A stretch of 64,000 bases of DNA. Origin: Cordilura impudica. Lineage: Eukaryota > Arthropoda > Insecta > Diptera > Scathophagidae. Position numbers and translations under genes: made by a program. How positions within the stretch are numbered: the first letter of the stretch is position 1; each line of letters opens with the position of its first letter. The notes beneath the pieces are model-generated. The model worked only from the letters and a program-made list of their open reading frames with translations, was not told the origin of the DNA and made no database searches. Location of the stretch: contig OY821521.1 in NCBI GenBank assembly GCA_963682025.1, positions 195,993,026 through 196,057,025 of the forward strand. The letters are read 5' to 3'. Of this stretch, positions 8,930 to 19,870 are shown piece by piece.

Positions 8930-9376
8930 TAAAAATCATCTTTAATTAACAAGAAAACCCATTTACTGAAAAATAAAATTCTATTAAATAATATTTATTA
9001 ACAATTTTATTGACGTTATATATGTTTTTTGTTAAGCTAATTGCGCCTATTATATTAATGTAAATAAAAAACCTTTTATTACATATTTCTCCCAACGTTT
9101 CGTCAATTTCTTGTTGACAGCTTCAGGGGTTTGTAATTTCCAGTTAATTTGTCACATTAAATTATAAATTGCTTACATAAAACAAAAAACGTAAAACATA
9201 AAAATTTAACATATACTAAAATTAAATTAAAGAAACAACTTAAAATAATATCACAGTTTTTCCTTCTATTTTATTGCAACTCTGTAACTTGTACTTATAT
9301 TATCTGTGTCTTCCTTTAGATTTTATTTTTGTGAATGCTTTTTTGGTTTGAGACTGAACTAATTACTATATTTGAC
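8930..9376 (-). mobile_element. Insert inside the satellite, possibly a Penelope-like element end
   Basis: Sequence unrelated to the satellite separates its two blocks. On the minus strand it contains CCCTGAAGCTGTCAACAAGA followed by AATTGACGAAACGTTGGG. The CTGAAG..hairpin..CGAAACGTTG arrangement is characteristic of terminal repeats of Penelope-like retroelements, which carry hammerhead ribozyme motifs (established knowledge). No RT or GIY-YIG coding sequence is visible here, so this would be a solo terminal fragment. Confidence 0.4.
9097..9126 (-). other. Degenerate hammerhead-ribozyme-like core
   Basis: Minus strand reads CTGAAGCT, a five-base-pair stem GTCAA/TTGAC closing a 7-nt loop, then GAAAC. 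The consensus CUGANGA..GAAA core is met except that A9 is replaced by C. I could not identify a full set of helices I and III, so catalytic activity is unlikely. Confidence 0.35.
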
Positions 9377-9894
9377 TAAGCGGACAAAAAGGGGGAAAAT
9401 GGTAACAAATGAGTCTAGGAATATGAAATTTGGTGCGTAGACTTCGTTCGAGAAACAAACATGGGCTCACGATTAATTTTTCCGAAATTCGGCCATTTAA
9501 GGGGAAAAACGTCCAAAAAGGGTAAAAATTGTACCTTTCTGCATCTTCTTAACATATTAATATATATATATATATACATGAATTTTGGTATACACACTCT
9601 ACCGAATACGTGGTCATCAGTCCAGAATGAATTTTTTGCTAATTCTAACGTCTAGGAAGGAAAAATGGCCAAAAAGGGGAAAATTCTAATTAAAACGGTG
9701 TAAAAACGGCCCGTAAATGTAAGAGTGCACCTTTTTGTATCTTCTTTACAAAGTAATTTAGGAATATGAAATTTGATATGTAGATTCCACCAGAAACACA
9801 AACATCGGAGAAGAATGAAATCTGTTTTAATTCGAGCCTTAAGGGGAAAACTGATACTTTTCAACTGGTAAATTTTCATTTGAAAGTACATTTT
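9377..9894. repeat. ~140-bp satellite, second block
   Basis: Continuation of the 7990-8929 satellite after the insert: AGGAATATGAAATTTGGTGC near 9418, TATACATGAATTTTGGTATA near 9572 and AGGAATATGAAATTTGATAT near 9760, each with the conserved GGGGAAAA..CCAAAAAGGG box. Confidence 0.7.
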
Positions 9895-10110
9895 CTTAAC
9901 AAAAGAAGTAAGAAATTTATAGTCGGTATAGGCCGATGCGTTTGGAGAATTGGTCTTAGGTAAAACTAATTAGGTTCAGAAAAAAAGCGTAAACCAAATC
10001 CACGACGAAAATTGGACCGATCCCGACCATATTTGGTAAAGTCACTTATTTTTTGCAAACATCATATACAAACCGATTTTGAGAAAAATTGTTTTGCGTG
10101 TTTGGTGTGT
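9895..10110 (+). repeat. TATACCC-family interspersed repeat, truncated
   Basis: AAGTAAGAAATTTATAGTCGG, GACCGATCCCGACCATATTT and GTAAAGTCACTTATTTTTTG match the 5' part of the longer copies at 26119-26925 and 28405-29165. The 3' part with the GACG run is missing. Confidence 0.55.
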
Positions 10111-12454
10111 TCTATATTGGAAGATAACACATTTGTTACAAAAAATACAATTAAAAAAATAGATAAGCGAAGAAGAAATATTTTTTAGAGATGCCAAAAC
10201 AGTGGAAACTGTTAAACTTCTTTACCAGAGTTGACTAAAATAACAAAAATAGAAGAACGAGTGAAAGGAACTATAAAAAAATCGTAACCGTTATTTAAAT
10301 ATAGATTTTGACATTTTCTTTCAATTATTATAAAATAATGACAAGAATAAAGTTTTATGAAGAGAAGGTTTCTATTATTATGTCAACAGCATAAAAATTA
10401 ATACTTTTAAGTTTTGTTAATTTTTTCTGAAGTTATGTTAATATTTTTTCTTTGTTATAATAGTTTTTAATTTTATGATAAAATTTTTTTGTATGACCGT
10501 CGAAGTCGTCAAAAATATATTTTGTTAAAAGTTTCCATCGTATTGTCACTCACACCATATTTCTTATTATTTTTAAATATTATTGATATAATAATTATGC
10601 TAACAACGTAGCGGGTATACTGCTAGTATACATATATTTAAATTGAAATACTAACAGTTTTTACCAAGTGTTCTTGAAAAATTTTCTTAAAATAGGCCTC
10701 AAACATATTTTCAAACATTTGCATGGCGCACTCCACAGTTTTTGTTTATCAGAATGCTTCAATATTTCAGGAGAGTATTCTATCAATATAACTGACTTCA
10801 AGATTTATAAAATCATACCAAGTATTTTAGAAAATTTTTTGTAAAATGATGTCAATCATCTATGAAGTGAATATTTTCATACATTTCTATGGAAAGTCGT
10901 CGAGCTTTTTCGAGTAGTAGTTTTCACTTGCTAGTGGGATAGTCCGATTCAAGAAAAATTTAATAATCTTGCCCATAAAAACAGAGTTTTTATTAAAGCT
11001 CGTTCTTTCCTTATGCATATGAGTTTTGAATCTCGCCGTGACTGTGCGTGACTTTGTGTGACTATTTTAAAATTAATCTTTGGTCACAACAAGTCTATGG
11101 GCCAAGAGTCAGATTGATTGGAGGAGGGGAAATGGGGGGTGTAAATCAGTCCGAGACTGTGCGTGACTATGCATGACTGTGCGTGACTGCCCCAAAATTA
11201 ATCTATAGTCACAACAAGACTATGGGCCAAGTTCCAGTTCAATTGGATGAGAGGAACTCCTAGTGGCAGACAGACAGACAGAGAGTATGACTTAAAATAA
11301 AGAGTTTAAAAATTATGTTTCTTGTACCTGTACGATTCAAAAAAGTTTATATTTGTTATACTAAATACTTATATTTATCTTTTTACATACTTTCAAACAT
11401 GAAAAATGTTAATTTTTACTACTCGAGTAGCTCGTTGAGCTCGAGTAGCTAATTTACTACTCGAGTAGCTCGAGTACTCGAGCTTGACCATAGACTCTAG
11501 TAGGTACCAAATAAAATATCTTAAGAGAAGCCATAGGAGCTGACCTTTGATAAGCCAATGTAAAATTCATTGAAAATAATTTAATCTTTAAGTTTTCGGA
11601 TCACAAATTAAAAGCCTTTATCACTTTTTTGAATGATTATTTTTAGCTGGTTTTATAGTTTAATTTCACATAAACTTATATGCAAATATTACCAAGCGGC
11701 CAATAATAGTTTCTTGTATGTCCTTAAGGTGTAATGACACTTTTCACCATAAATATCTTTAGGACTTAATCATTTTTTACATAAATTTTTTTTTTAAGAC
11801 ACTTCAGTTATATTTACATACACATGTAGTTACAAATCTTTGAAGTATGTAAATCAAAATGGTGATGTTGTCGCTTTGTCATTTATTTTATTATACATTT
11901 TGAAAGGTTTTTTTTATTTTTCGCTATAAAGTAAAAGAATTGCAGTTTGAACACGTTTCGTGGCCAAATTGAAATGTGATTGCAAACTATAATATATACG
12001 AATTTATATTTGCAATTCTTTTTCAAATGTCTGTCTGTCGGTCTATTCGCCCACGACCACCTTATTTGGGGGTGTTGTGTTGGTGTTGTTAAAACGACTA
12101 TTGCTTTGACACTGTTGATCTGCCAGTAAAGTGTCAATTCGGTTTGCATTAGGAATAATAAATGAAAGTTTTAAAGTTGATTTTATGTTTTGCTATTTCA
12201 CTAAAGTTTTGTTTTTACAACAGGGTAGAAGTTGAAGTAGGAAAATAAAGTGGATGTTTGGCTTAAATTTTAATTTTTTAAATATCTGAAAAAATCAGCA
12301 TTATGGTTGAGAGCTAAAAAAAGATCTCTGAATGAAATATCTTTCCATATGTTTTGATGAGAAATTCAAAATTTAAAAAAAAAAATCAACTTTCAAAAAG
12401 TTATTAATAGAAATATTTTTTTTTCAGTTTTCATGTATTTTGTAATAATATCTA
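10111..12454. other. No gene seen; small tandem duplications
   Basis: AT-rich DNA. Notable parts are a duplication of about 124 bp (AAAATTAATCT..GTCACAACAAG..CTATGGGCCAAG at 11069 and 11193) with GACTGTGCGTGACT repeats, and a CTCGAGTAG cluster at 11423-11482. The 88-codon minus frame near 11883-12149 has no recognisable motif and is probably chance. Confidence 0.4.
11423..11482. repeat. CTCGAGTAG palindrome cluster
   Basis: Within about 60 bp the word CTCGAG or ACTCGAGTAGCTCG occurs five times. Several occurrences are perfect palindromes, so the tract can form alternative hairpins. CGAGCTTTTTCGAGTAGTAG near 10901 is a related outlier. Confidence 0.5.
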
Positions 12455-12845
12455 CAAGGGCGGTCCCAGAACAACCCGACCTGACGTAAGTGGCCGGCAG
12501 TAGTTTGAAAAAAATTACTTTGTTGAAAAGTGGCAACCATGTGAAATATATGTTTTAAGTTTCAAGGCGCCAAGTTGCTCAATATTTTTTTTTTTTTTTT
12601 GAGGCCGATCTCAGTGAATTTGTAAACATGGAAAAAATTGGTTACCGTTGTGTAATTCAACACTTCCATCTGAAAGGTCGAAGTTCAAGCAATGTCAAAT
12701 CCGAGCTAGATTCGAATATCGGGGGGAGTATGCTCTTCGTTTACGACTATTAAATATTGGGTTGCAGAACTTAAACCAGGACATATACGCTGCCAAGACG
12801 GACAATTGATGTGGCCCCGCCAGAAACGGTTAATAAAATCTACAA
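12455..12845 (+). pseudogene. Mariner transposase fragment (irritans-like), 5' end with TIR
   Basis: After a TA dinucleotide the element starts CAAGGGCGGTCCCAGAACAA, an inverted repeat end shared with the mariner 3' end at 46603. An ATG at 12628 opens MEKIGYRCVIQHFHLKGRSS then NVKSELDSN, the N-terminal helix-turn-helix of irritans-type mariner transposases. Across frameshifts, TVKYWVAELKPGH-like sequence and PETVNKIYKIVVDDRR follow, the known linker before the catalytic core. The reading frame then changes into Helitron/GACGA sequence at about 12845, so the DD(34)D domain is lost. Mariner identity is firm; the subfamily is inferred from the N-terminus. Confidence 0.75.
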
Positions 12846-13090
12846 AATTGTTGTGGATGACCGTCGTATCCATTACATCGTCATTAGAGAAAACTTCATC
12901 GACAATTATCGTGCGTGACAATTGTCGTCAAGACAATGTAATCTACGACCATTTTTGGATCTGGGTTTAAATACATGGTGGCCAGTTAAATGAAATACCT
13001 TTCAAATGGGGTATTTTTAGTCAAAGTCGGTTGGTAACTAAATATTTTATATCGGTCACAAGAAATTGCCTTGCCTTTTAATATTATAGA
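12846..13090 (-). mobile_element. Helitron 5' end with GACGA segment, fused to mariner
   Basis: Ends at 13090 with reverse TC (TATTATAGA then T). The segment AGAAATACCTTTCAAATGGG and the GGTCACAAGAAATTGCC block match Helitron 5' regions. Left of it TCATTAGAGAAAACTTCATC and GCGTGACA match 6405-6450, the GACGA segment of the composite Helitron. The same breakpoint region therefore exists twice in the window. Confidence 0.6.
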
Positions 13091-13314
13091 TTGCAACTAA
13101 AAGCTGTGAATGTTATTTAAATTATAATATTATATATTTTTTGCAAAACGATTTTGTAAGTTTTTCTCTAAAGAGAGTGTGAGTGTACAATATACTGTCA
13201 GTAATTCTTTTGCTGGACCCAGACAATTTCCTAGTAAAGAGTATGGGCCTTAGTTCTGAGCAGTTGATTGGAATCGCATCTCTTGGTAATAAATTGCTAT
13301 TATTTTTTTTTTTT

Positions 13315-13400
13315 TTTTATGTGTAAACATCTATACGCGTGGGGGGGTAAATTTCTATTTTACAATACAATCACAAAAACAGCGTAACATGTGAGCCGTA
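13315..13400 (+). repeat. Short interspersed repeat with ATGTGTAAACATCT end
   Basis: ATGTGTAAACATCTATACGC, a G-run and TAAATTTCTATTTTACAATA match the reverse of 230-325. A short CAGCGTAACATGTGA block follows, also seen near 41800. Confidence 0.5.
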
Positions 13401-13461
13401 AGACAAAATCGGTGTGACCTATGACTGTATTGGTGAAAAAATTTTGATATGTAATAAACTG

Positions 13462-15400
13462 TTTGAAAATGAAAAATGAAAAATTAAAAATACAAAATGA
13501 AAAATAAAAATAAAAATTAAAAATTAAAAATTAAGAATTAAAAATTAAAAATTAAAAATTAAAAATTAAAAATTAAAAATTAAAAATTAAAAATTAAAAA
13601 TTAAAAATTAAAAATTAAAAATTAAAAATTAAAACTTAAAAATTAAAAATTGAAAATTAAAAATTAAAAATTAAATATTAAAAATTAAAAATTAAAAATT
13701 AAAAATTAAAAATTAAAAATTAAAAATTAAAAATTAAAAATTAAAAATTAAAAATTAAAAATTAAAAATTAAAAATTAAAAACTAAAAACTAAAAACTAA
13801 AAATTAAAAATTATAAATTAAAAATTAAAAATTAAAAATTAAAAATTAAAAATTAAAAATTAAAAATTAAAAATTAAAAATTAAAAATTAAAAATTAAAA
13901 ATTAGAAATTAGAAATTAAAAATTAAAAATTAAAAATTAAAAATTAAAATTAAAAATTAAAAATTCAAAATTAAAAATTAAAATTAAAAATTAAAAATTA
14001 AAAATTAAAAATTAAAAATTAAAAATTAAAAATTAAAAATTAAAAATTAAAAATTAAAAATTAAAAATTAAAAATTAAAAACTAAAAATTAAAAATTAAA
14101 AATTAAAAATTAAAAATTAAAAATTAAAAATTAAAAATTAAAAATTAAAAATTAAAAATTAAAAATTAAAAATTAAAAATTAAAAATTAAAAATTAAAAA
14201 TTAAAAATTAAAAATTAAAAATTAAAAATTAAAAATTAAAAATTAAAAATTAAAAATTAAAAATTAAAAATTAAAAATTAAAAATTAAAAATTAAAAATT
14301 AAAAATTAAAAATTAAAAATTAAAAATTAAAAATTAAAAATTAAAAATTAAAAATTAAAAATTAAAAATTAAAAATTAAAAATTAAAAATTAAAAATTAA
14401 AAATTAAAAATTAAAAATTAAAAATTAAAAATTAAAAATTAAAAATTAAAAATTAAAAATTAAAAATTAAAAATTAAAAATTAAAAATTAAAAATTAAAA
14501 ATTAAAAATTAAAAATTAAAAATTAAAAATTAAAAATTAAAAATTAAAAATTAAAAATTAAAAATTAAAAATTAAAAATTAAAAATTAAAAATTAAAAAT
14601 TAAAAATTAAAAATTAAAAATTAAAAATTAAAAATTAAAAATTAAAAATTAAAAATTAAAAATTAAAAATTAAAAATTAAAAATTAAAAATTAAAAATTA
14701 AAAATTAAAAATTAAAAATTAAAAATTAAAAATTAAAAATTAAAAATTAAAAATTAAAAATTAAAAATTAAAAATTAAAAATTAAAAATTAAAAATTAAA
14801 AATTAAAAATTAAAAATTAAAAATTAAAAATTAAAAATTAAAAATTAAAAATTAAAAATTAAAAATTAAAAATTAAAAATTAAAAATTAAAAATTAAAAA
14901 TTAAAAATTAAAAATTAAAAATTAAAAATTAAAAATTAAAAATTAAAAATTAAAAATTAAAAATTAAAAATTAAAAATTAAAAATTAAAAATTAAAAATT
15001 AAAAATTACAAATTAAATATTAAAAATTGAAAATTAAAAATTAAAAATTAAAAATTAAAAATTAAAAATAAAAATTAAAAATAAAAAATGGAAAATAAAA
15101 CATGAAAAAAGAAAAATAAAAAATGAAAAACGAAAAATTAAAAATAAAAATTTCAAACTAAAAACGAAAAATAAAAAATGAATAAAGAAAAATAAAAAAT
15201 AAAAAATTAAAAATAAAAAATAAAAAATTAAAAATAAAAAATGAAAAAGGAAAAGTGAAAAATCAAAAATCAAAAATGAAAAATGAAAAATGAAAAATAA
15301 AAAATGAAAAATGAAAAATAAAAAATGAAAAAGGAAAAGTGAAAAATCAAAAATCAAAAATGAAAAATGAAAAATTAAAAATAAAAATGAAAAATTGAAA
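13462..15400. repeat. (AAAAATT)n heptanucleotide array
   Basis: About 1.9 kb built from 7-bp units AAAAATT, nearly perfect from about 13530 to 15060. The right edge (15060-15400) changes to AAAAATG, AAAAATC and AAATAAA-type units. Rare variants (AAAACTT, AAATATT, AGAAATT) mark positions. The reverse-strand frame at 15055-15357 (FHFLFFIF-like) is a repeat translation and not a gene. Confidence 0.9.
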
Positions 15401-16042
15401 ATTATCCGGTTGAAATAATATATAATAATAAATATTTTTATATTAGCAGAGCCCCTGCAATTGTTTGCAATAAGTGATACATAGATGACGCTTTCTGTTT
15501 GATTTTAAAAAAGTGCCATAAAAAAATCTTTAATTACTATATGTTTACACATCTCCCCTGTGATCGGACTCACATGATTTTTTTTTTATGCTGTAATGTC
15601 AGGATGTAAGATCACGCCAAAATATACGCAGATACCTCATGCTGCTTTAGGGTATGGAAATAATACCCTCACCTGGGAGGAATTGACGACTGCTGAAAAA
15701 CTACTCCGTTTTCCGCTGAGAAAAATTTTAAATTAAATTTTTTTTTAAATCAGCTTTTAATAAAATAATTATAAATAAAAAATGAAGCAAAAGAAACATA
15801 AGGAAAATTATAAAGCCAGAACTGGACAATTAATGGAATTACATAAATTAAGACAGCATAAAAAAATCGTGTGAGTCCGATCACAGGGGAGATGTGTAAA
15901 CATCTAGTAACTGAAAATTTTTTATGGCACTTTTTTAAAATCAAACAGAAAGCGTCATCTATGTATCACTTAGAGCAAGCAATTGCAGGGGCTCTGCTAA
16001 TATAAAAATATTTATTATTATTTATAATTTCAACCGGATAAT
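15401..16042. mobile_element. Long-TIR element between inverted heptamer arrays
   Basis: Left arm 15401-15590 (ATTATCCGGTTGAAATAATA at its tip, then GCAGAGCCCCTGCAATTG, ACACATCTCCCCTGTGATCG) returns inverted at about 15861-16042 with few differences, ending TTTCAACCGGATAAT. The 270-bp centre includes CACCTGGGAGGAATTGACGA, which is duplicated at 16504-16715. No transposase is encoded. The heptamer arrays continue the inversion outward on both sides, as in fold-back elements whose inverted termini carry tandem repeats. A partial copy of one arm is at 41702-41800. Confidence 0.75.
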
Positions 16043-16503
16043 TTTAAATTTTTGTTTTTTATTTTTGATTTTTAATTTTTCGCTTTTCATTTTTGATTTT
16101 TCATTTTTCCTTTTTAATTTTTAATTTTTTGTTTTTCATATTTTATTTTTCATTTTTTATTTTTCTTTTTTCATTTTTTATTCTTTTTTGTTATTTTTTA
16201 TTTTTCGTTTTAAATTTAAAATTTTCGTTTTTAATTTTTCGTTTTTTATTTTTATTTTTGATTTTTTATTTTTATTTTTTCATTTTTTATTTTTATTTTT
16301 TCATTTTTTATTTTTCATTTTGTATTTTTTATTTTTAATTTTAAATTTTGAATTTTGAATTTTGAATTTTGAATTTTGAATTTTGAATTTTGAATTTTGA
16401 ATTTTTAATTTTATTTTTATTTTTTAATTTTTAATATTTAATTTTTAATTTTTAATTTTTAATTTTTAATTTTTAACTTTTAATTTTTAATTTTTAATTT
16501 TTA
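16043..16503. repeat. Heptanucleotide array in inverted orientation
   Basis: Units of AATTTTT, GATTTTT, CATTTTT and (from about 16345) TTTTGAA, the reverse-complement class of the 13462-15400 array. The edge adjoining the TIR element mirrors the AAAAATG/AAAAATC variants on the other side. The forward frame at 16093-16338 is a repeat translation. Confidence 0.85.
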
Positions 16504-16715
16504 ATTAGGGAATGGATATAATACCCGCACCTGGGAGGAATTGACTACTGCTGAAAAACTATTCCGTTTTCCGCTGAGTAAAATTTTAAATAAAATTTTT
16601 TTTAAATCAGCTTTTAACAAAATAATTATAAATAAAAAATGAAGCAAAAGAAACATAAGGAAACATATAAAGCCAGAACTGGACAATTAAAGCAATAACA
16701 TAAATTAAGACGAGC
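16504..16715 (+). repeat. Second copy of the TIR-element core
   Basis: TACCCGCACCTGGGAGGAAT through AAGCCAGAACTGGACAATTA repeats 15646-15860 in the same direction with a few substitutions. It has no flanking arms, so it is a duplicated core left outside the inverted structure. Confidence 0.65.
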
Positions 16716-16777
16716 AAACTGATCGATTTCCACTCTTAGAAAAAAATTATTCCAAAAGCAATTTTAATTTATAAAAA

Positions 16778-17296
16778 TTTTTAATTATTAATAGGACAGG
16801 CGATTTCTTGTGACCGATTTTTAGGTTTTAGTTATCAACCGATTTTGACAAAAATATCCCATTTGAAAGGTGTTTCTTTTTAGATGTCCACCATATTTTC
16901 TGATTTGCAATATATAGAACATTTTTTGGGAGTAAAATTCATTTAAAGTTGCTACTAACACATACATGAAACACATATTTAAGCTTCAAATAAAAAACTA
17001 TACAATGATGTGTGTGTGTGTTTATGAATTGGCTAAAATTGATTAGCATACATTTAGGCTTTTATAAAATTATTGATTAACAAACCCAGTTATATAACTT
17101 CTGTGTGTTTAACAAATATTTTTAATGCTATGAAAGGAGTTTTATTTAAAAATTCACAATTTAATGAATTTTGTTTAAGTATTCATAAATTTTGTATATA
17201 TGCGTATAGATTACAAAATATTTAAAAAAAAAATAGAATGAAAAAATAAAATTTCCTAAAATTTGCACTCGAATTTCAAGGGCTGGGCTCTGCTAG
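16778..17296 (+). mobile_element. Non-autonomous Helitron
   Basis: 5' end eroded (TTAATTATTAATAGGACAGG instead of TCTATAATATTAATAGGC). 3' end GGGCTGGGCTCTGCTAG before a T, with hairpin CTCGAATTTCAAG. Conserved blocks GCGATTTCTTGTGACCGATT, GAAAGGTGTTTCTTTTTAG, GTTGCTACTAACACATACA and GATTAGCATACATTTAGGC are present in order. About 520 bp, non-coding. Confidence 0.75.
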
Positions 17297-17299
17297 TCT

Positions 17300-17640
17300 A
17301 TATACATTTATTAAAGTGCAAGTATGTATGTTTGTTTGTTTGTAGCTTAAGGGAGGCTAATAAACCATTAGGCCGATTTTCCTGAAATTTTTACAGAGTC
17401 TTCTCTGTGTCTGGAAGGAACTATAGGTTATAAATTTTTTGGATATTTTTATGTACCACCTAAAAAGCTCCTAAAATTTTAGGGTTTTATTTAATAACAC
17501 CAGCATTTAACCAAAATCGTATAAGGCTTGTATTTGTATATGTTTTCGTTGGATCTAATATGAAAAATTTATAAAAATAAAAGAAAAACTAAAAAACGGG
17601 CGTTGTTGGTACCTTTTTTATCCCTTAAACATAAGATTGG
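17300..17640 (+). repeat. Interspersed repeat (GTTTGTTTGTAGCTT family)
   Basis: GTTTGTTTGTAGCTTAAGGG, GAAATTTTTACAGAGTCTT and GTCTGGAAGGAACTATAGG match the reverse of 35990-36110. It may be one end of the larger tandem family there, or an independent insertion. Confidence 0.55.
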
Positions 17641-19870
17641 GAAATGTGCCCTTCAAATGTAACGGCCTTCAAAACTGGTTCACTTTGATACATTTAAATA
17701 CTTAAACATACGAGTATATAGAGAAATTTATACAAATATGTATGTTTTTTGTTGGCAAACTGCCAAAAATATCTCAATACGACAATAATCCTTTCGAATT
17801 TATATTTGGGTGAATATCAAAGAATTTTTAAGTGAATCAAGCAACTGCTTCTACAGCACACGAGCATAATACAATATTATATTTTATGGAAGAGTTTTAA
17901 GATGGCTAAGTGTGAGAGTAGTACTCGTATGTTCATATAAAAGTACGAGAACATATTAAAAATAATGTCAAATATAAATAGAATTGAAGGATTTTATGAG
18001 GGAATAAATATTTGCACAGCCACAAGAGTATGAAACTAAAATTGTTAAAAATGTACCACAAGTCAGGCCAAGGTTATAGAAATTGACACTTGTAAAAGGA
18101 CTTTTTTTCTTCTTTAACAAGGAGAACAGAAACAAACAAATAAGTCTGAGGCTGAATAACATTTTCGGTTTAATTTAAATTTGGCGAGGAATAAAATTAA
18201 GATTTTATTACATTTAAATAAATATGAAAAGCTAAGAAAAAAAAACTAAAAATAAAAATTAACATATAAATTGGAGTTTGTGATGTTTTAAGGATATCTG
18301 TACTAAGTTTTTTTTACAAACCAACGAACACATATATAAAGACATATATACATACATACTTATATGAGATTATAAAACTTTAAAAAAAATATACATATAT
18401 ACAATAAATGCGAGTATCATAATCGACTTGTAGAGCACTCAGGGGTGCCATAAAATTTCACACAAGAAATGTTTTGCATTAATCTTCTAGTAAATGCAAA
18501 TGATGGCAACTAAAACAATGTAGCGGCCTGGTAAAGAGAGAGAGAGAGGGAGTAGAGTAAAGTAGTGTAGTCTTATCTGCGGTATCTGTAACAATATCTT
18601 AATGGTTTTACGATAATTATATGAACATCATATTGAGCGTATGATGGCATTAAACACTTCATTTCCAAGTTCCGGCCATGATTTTATTTATTTATTTTAA
18701 TTTTTCTTTTTTTTTCATTTCAAATACTCTTACTCTTATGTTACCATTATCATAAGCTTAAAGGTTTTTATTTTCTATTTTTTTTTTTTTTCTTTTTTTT
18801 GTACCAAACTCATTTGCATAAATATATTTCTTGTAAGGTATTTGTTGACTTTGAATAGGATTTCAATAAGTCGTTAAGACCTGATTTCTTTAAAAAAAAA
18901 ATTAAAGTGTATTTCTATGTTTATCAATAATTTTCAATCAATCATATCGAATTATTGAAACCATAAGAAGTTTTGACAAATGTCCTGAAAGTAATGCCAT
19001 CAAGAAGTTCACAACAAATTGAGGTGTTTAGGATTTCTTGGGATTTTCTTTAACGTATTAAAAAAGAAACAACAAAAAAAGTTGTTCAATTTGAAAGCAC
19101 ACCCCCTCTTTATTTGCCAACATATTTGTTTGTTTGTTTGTTTGTTTCTTTTTGTTATTCAAAACTTCAAATACCACAAATATATGGAAATTTTACTTGT
19201 CATACCGTTCGTAACACTGTGTAATATAAGTTTCAGACCCCCTTAAGTAGCTCGAGTCTTATAAAATAAAACTTATAAAATACTAAAACGATTTAGCTGA
19301 ACATGTCCAAGAAACAGAAAATATGAGGCCTTTTGGATATTAATGGTCTTATTCTACAAAGCGAAACGTTTAAAATTTGTGGGCAAAATTTAAATTTTTA
19401 AAATGTGTTTTAAATTTTTCGTTAAATAAAAAAAAAATATTTTATATTTGTTTTAAATTTTTTATTAACATTTCAAAATTAAAAGAATGAGTCCATAAAC
19501 TCTTTTTTTTCAAAAAACTTATCACTAACTATAAATTTAGAAAATTACTTTATTTCGTTTGAAAATTTGTTGAGATGAAAACAATCTGTAGGTGAAAATA
19601 ATTTAGAAGAAAAAAAATTTTTTAAAAAAAATTTTGTGAAAAAATGTTTTCCCACAAATTAATTAAAGGAAATTTTTTGAGGTGCAAACAATATTTTAGC
19701 TGAAATAAATTAAATTAATAAAATTTTAATGTTTTTTTATTGATCACATAATAGGTTAGTTCCTTTACTTTTCGGCTAAAGTTTGACAGTGCACCCTCTC
19801 AAATTTCATAAGCTTTTTCGGATTGTCTTGAGAGCAATTCGTATGTCTTGACAAAAATTTACGCCCGTAT
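17641..19870. other. No gene seen
   Basis: Over 2 kb of AT-rich, mostly unique-looking DNA, possibly host intergenic or intronic. It contains a GA run at 18537-18551 and several poly-T tracts, with no recognisable coding or RNA feature. Confidence 0.4.

Noticed and set aside
8930..9376. Active hammerhead ribozyme
   Set aside because: Core A9 is C and helices I and III are not clear.
15055..15357. 100-residue reverse-strand frame rich in FHFLFF
   Set aside because: It is the translation of the 7-bp repeat in an AT-only tract; no start or family support.
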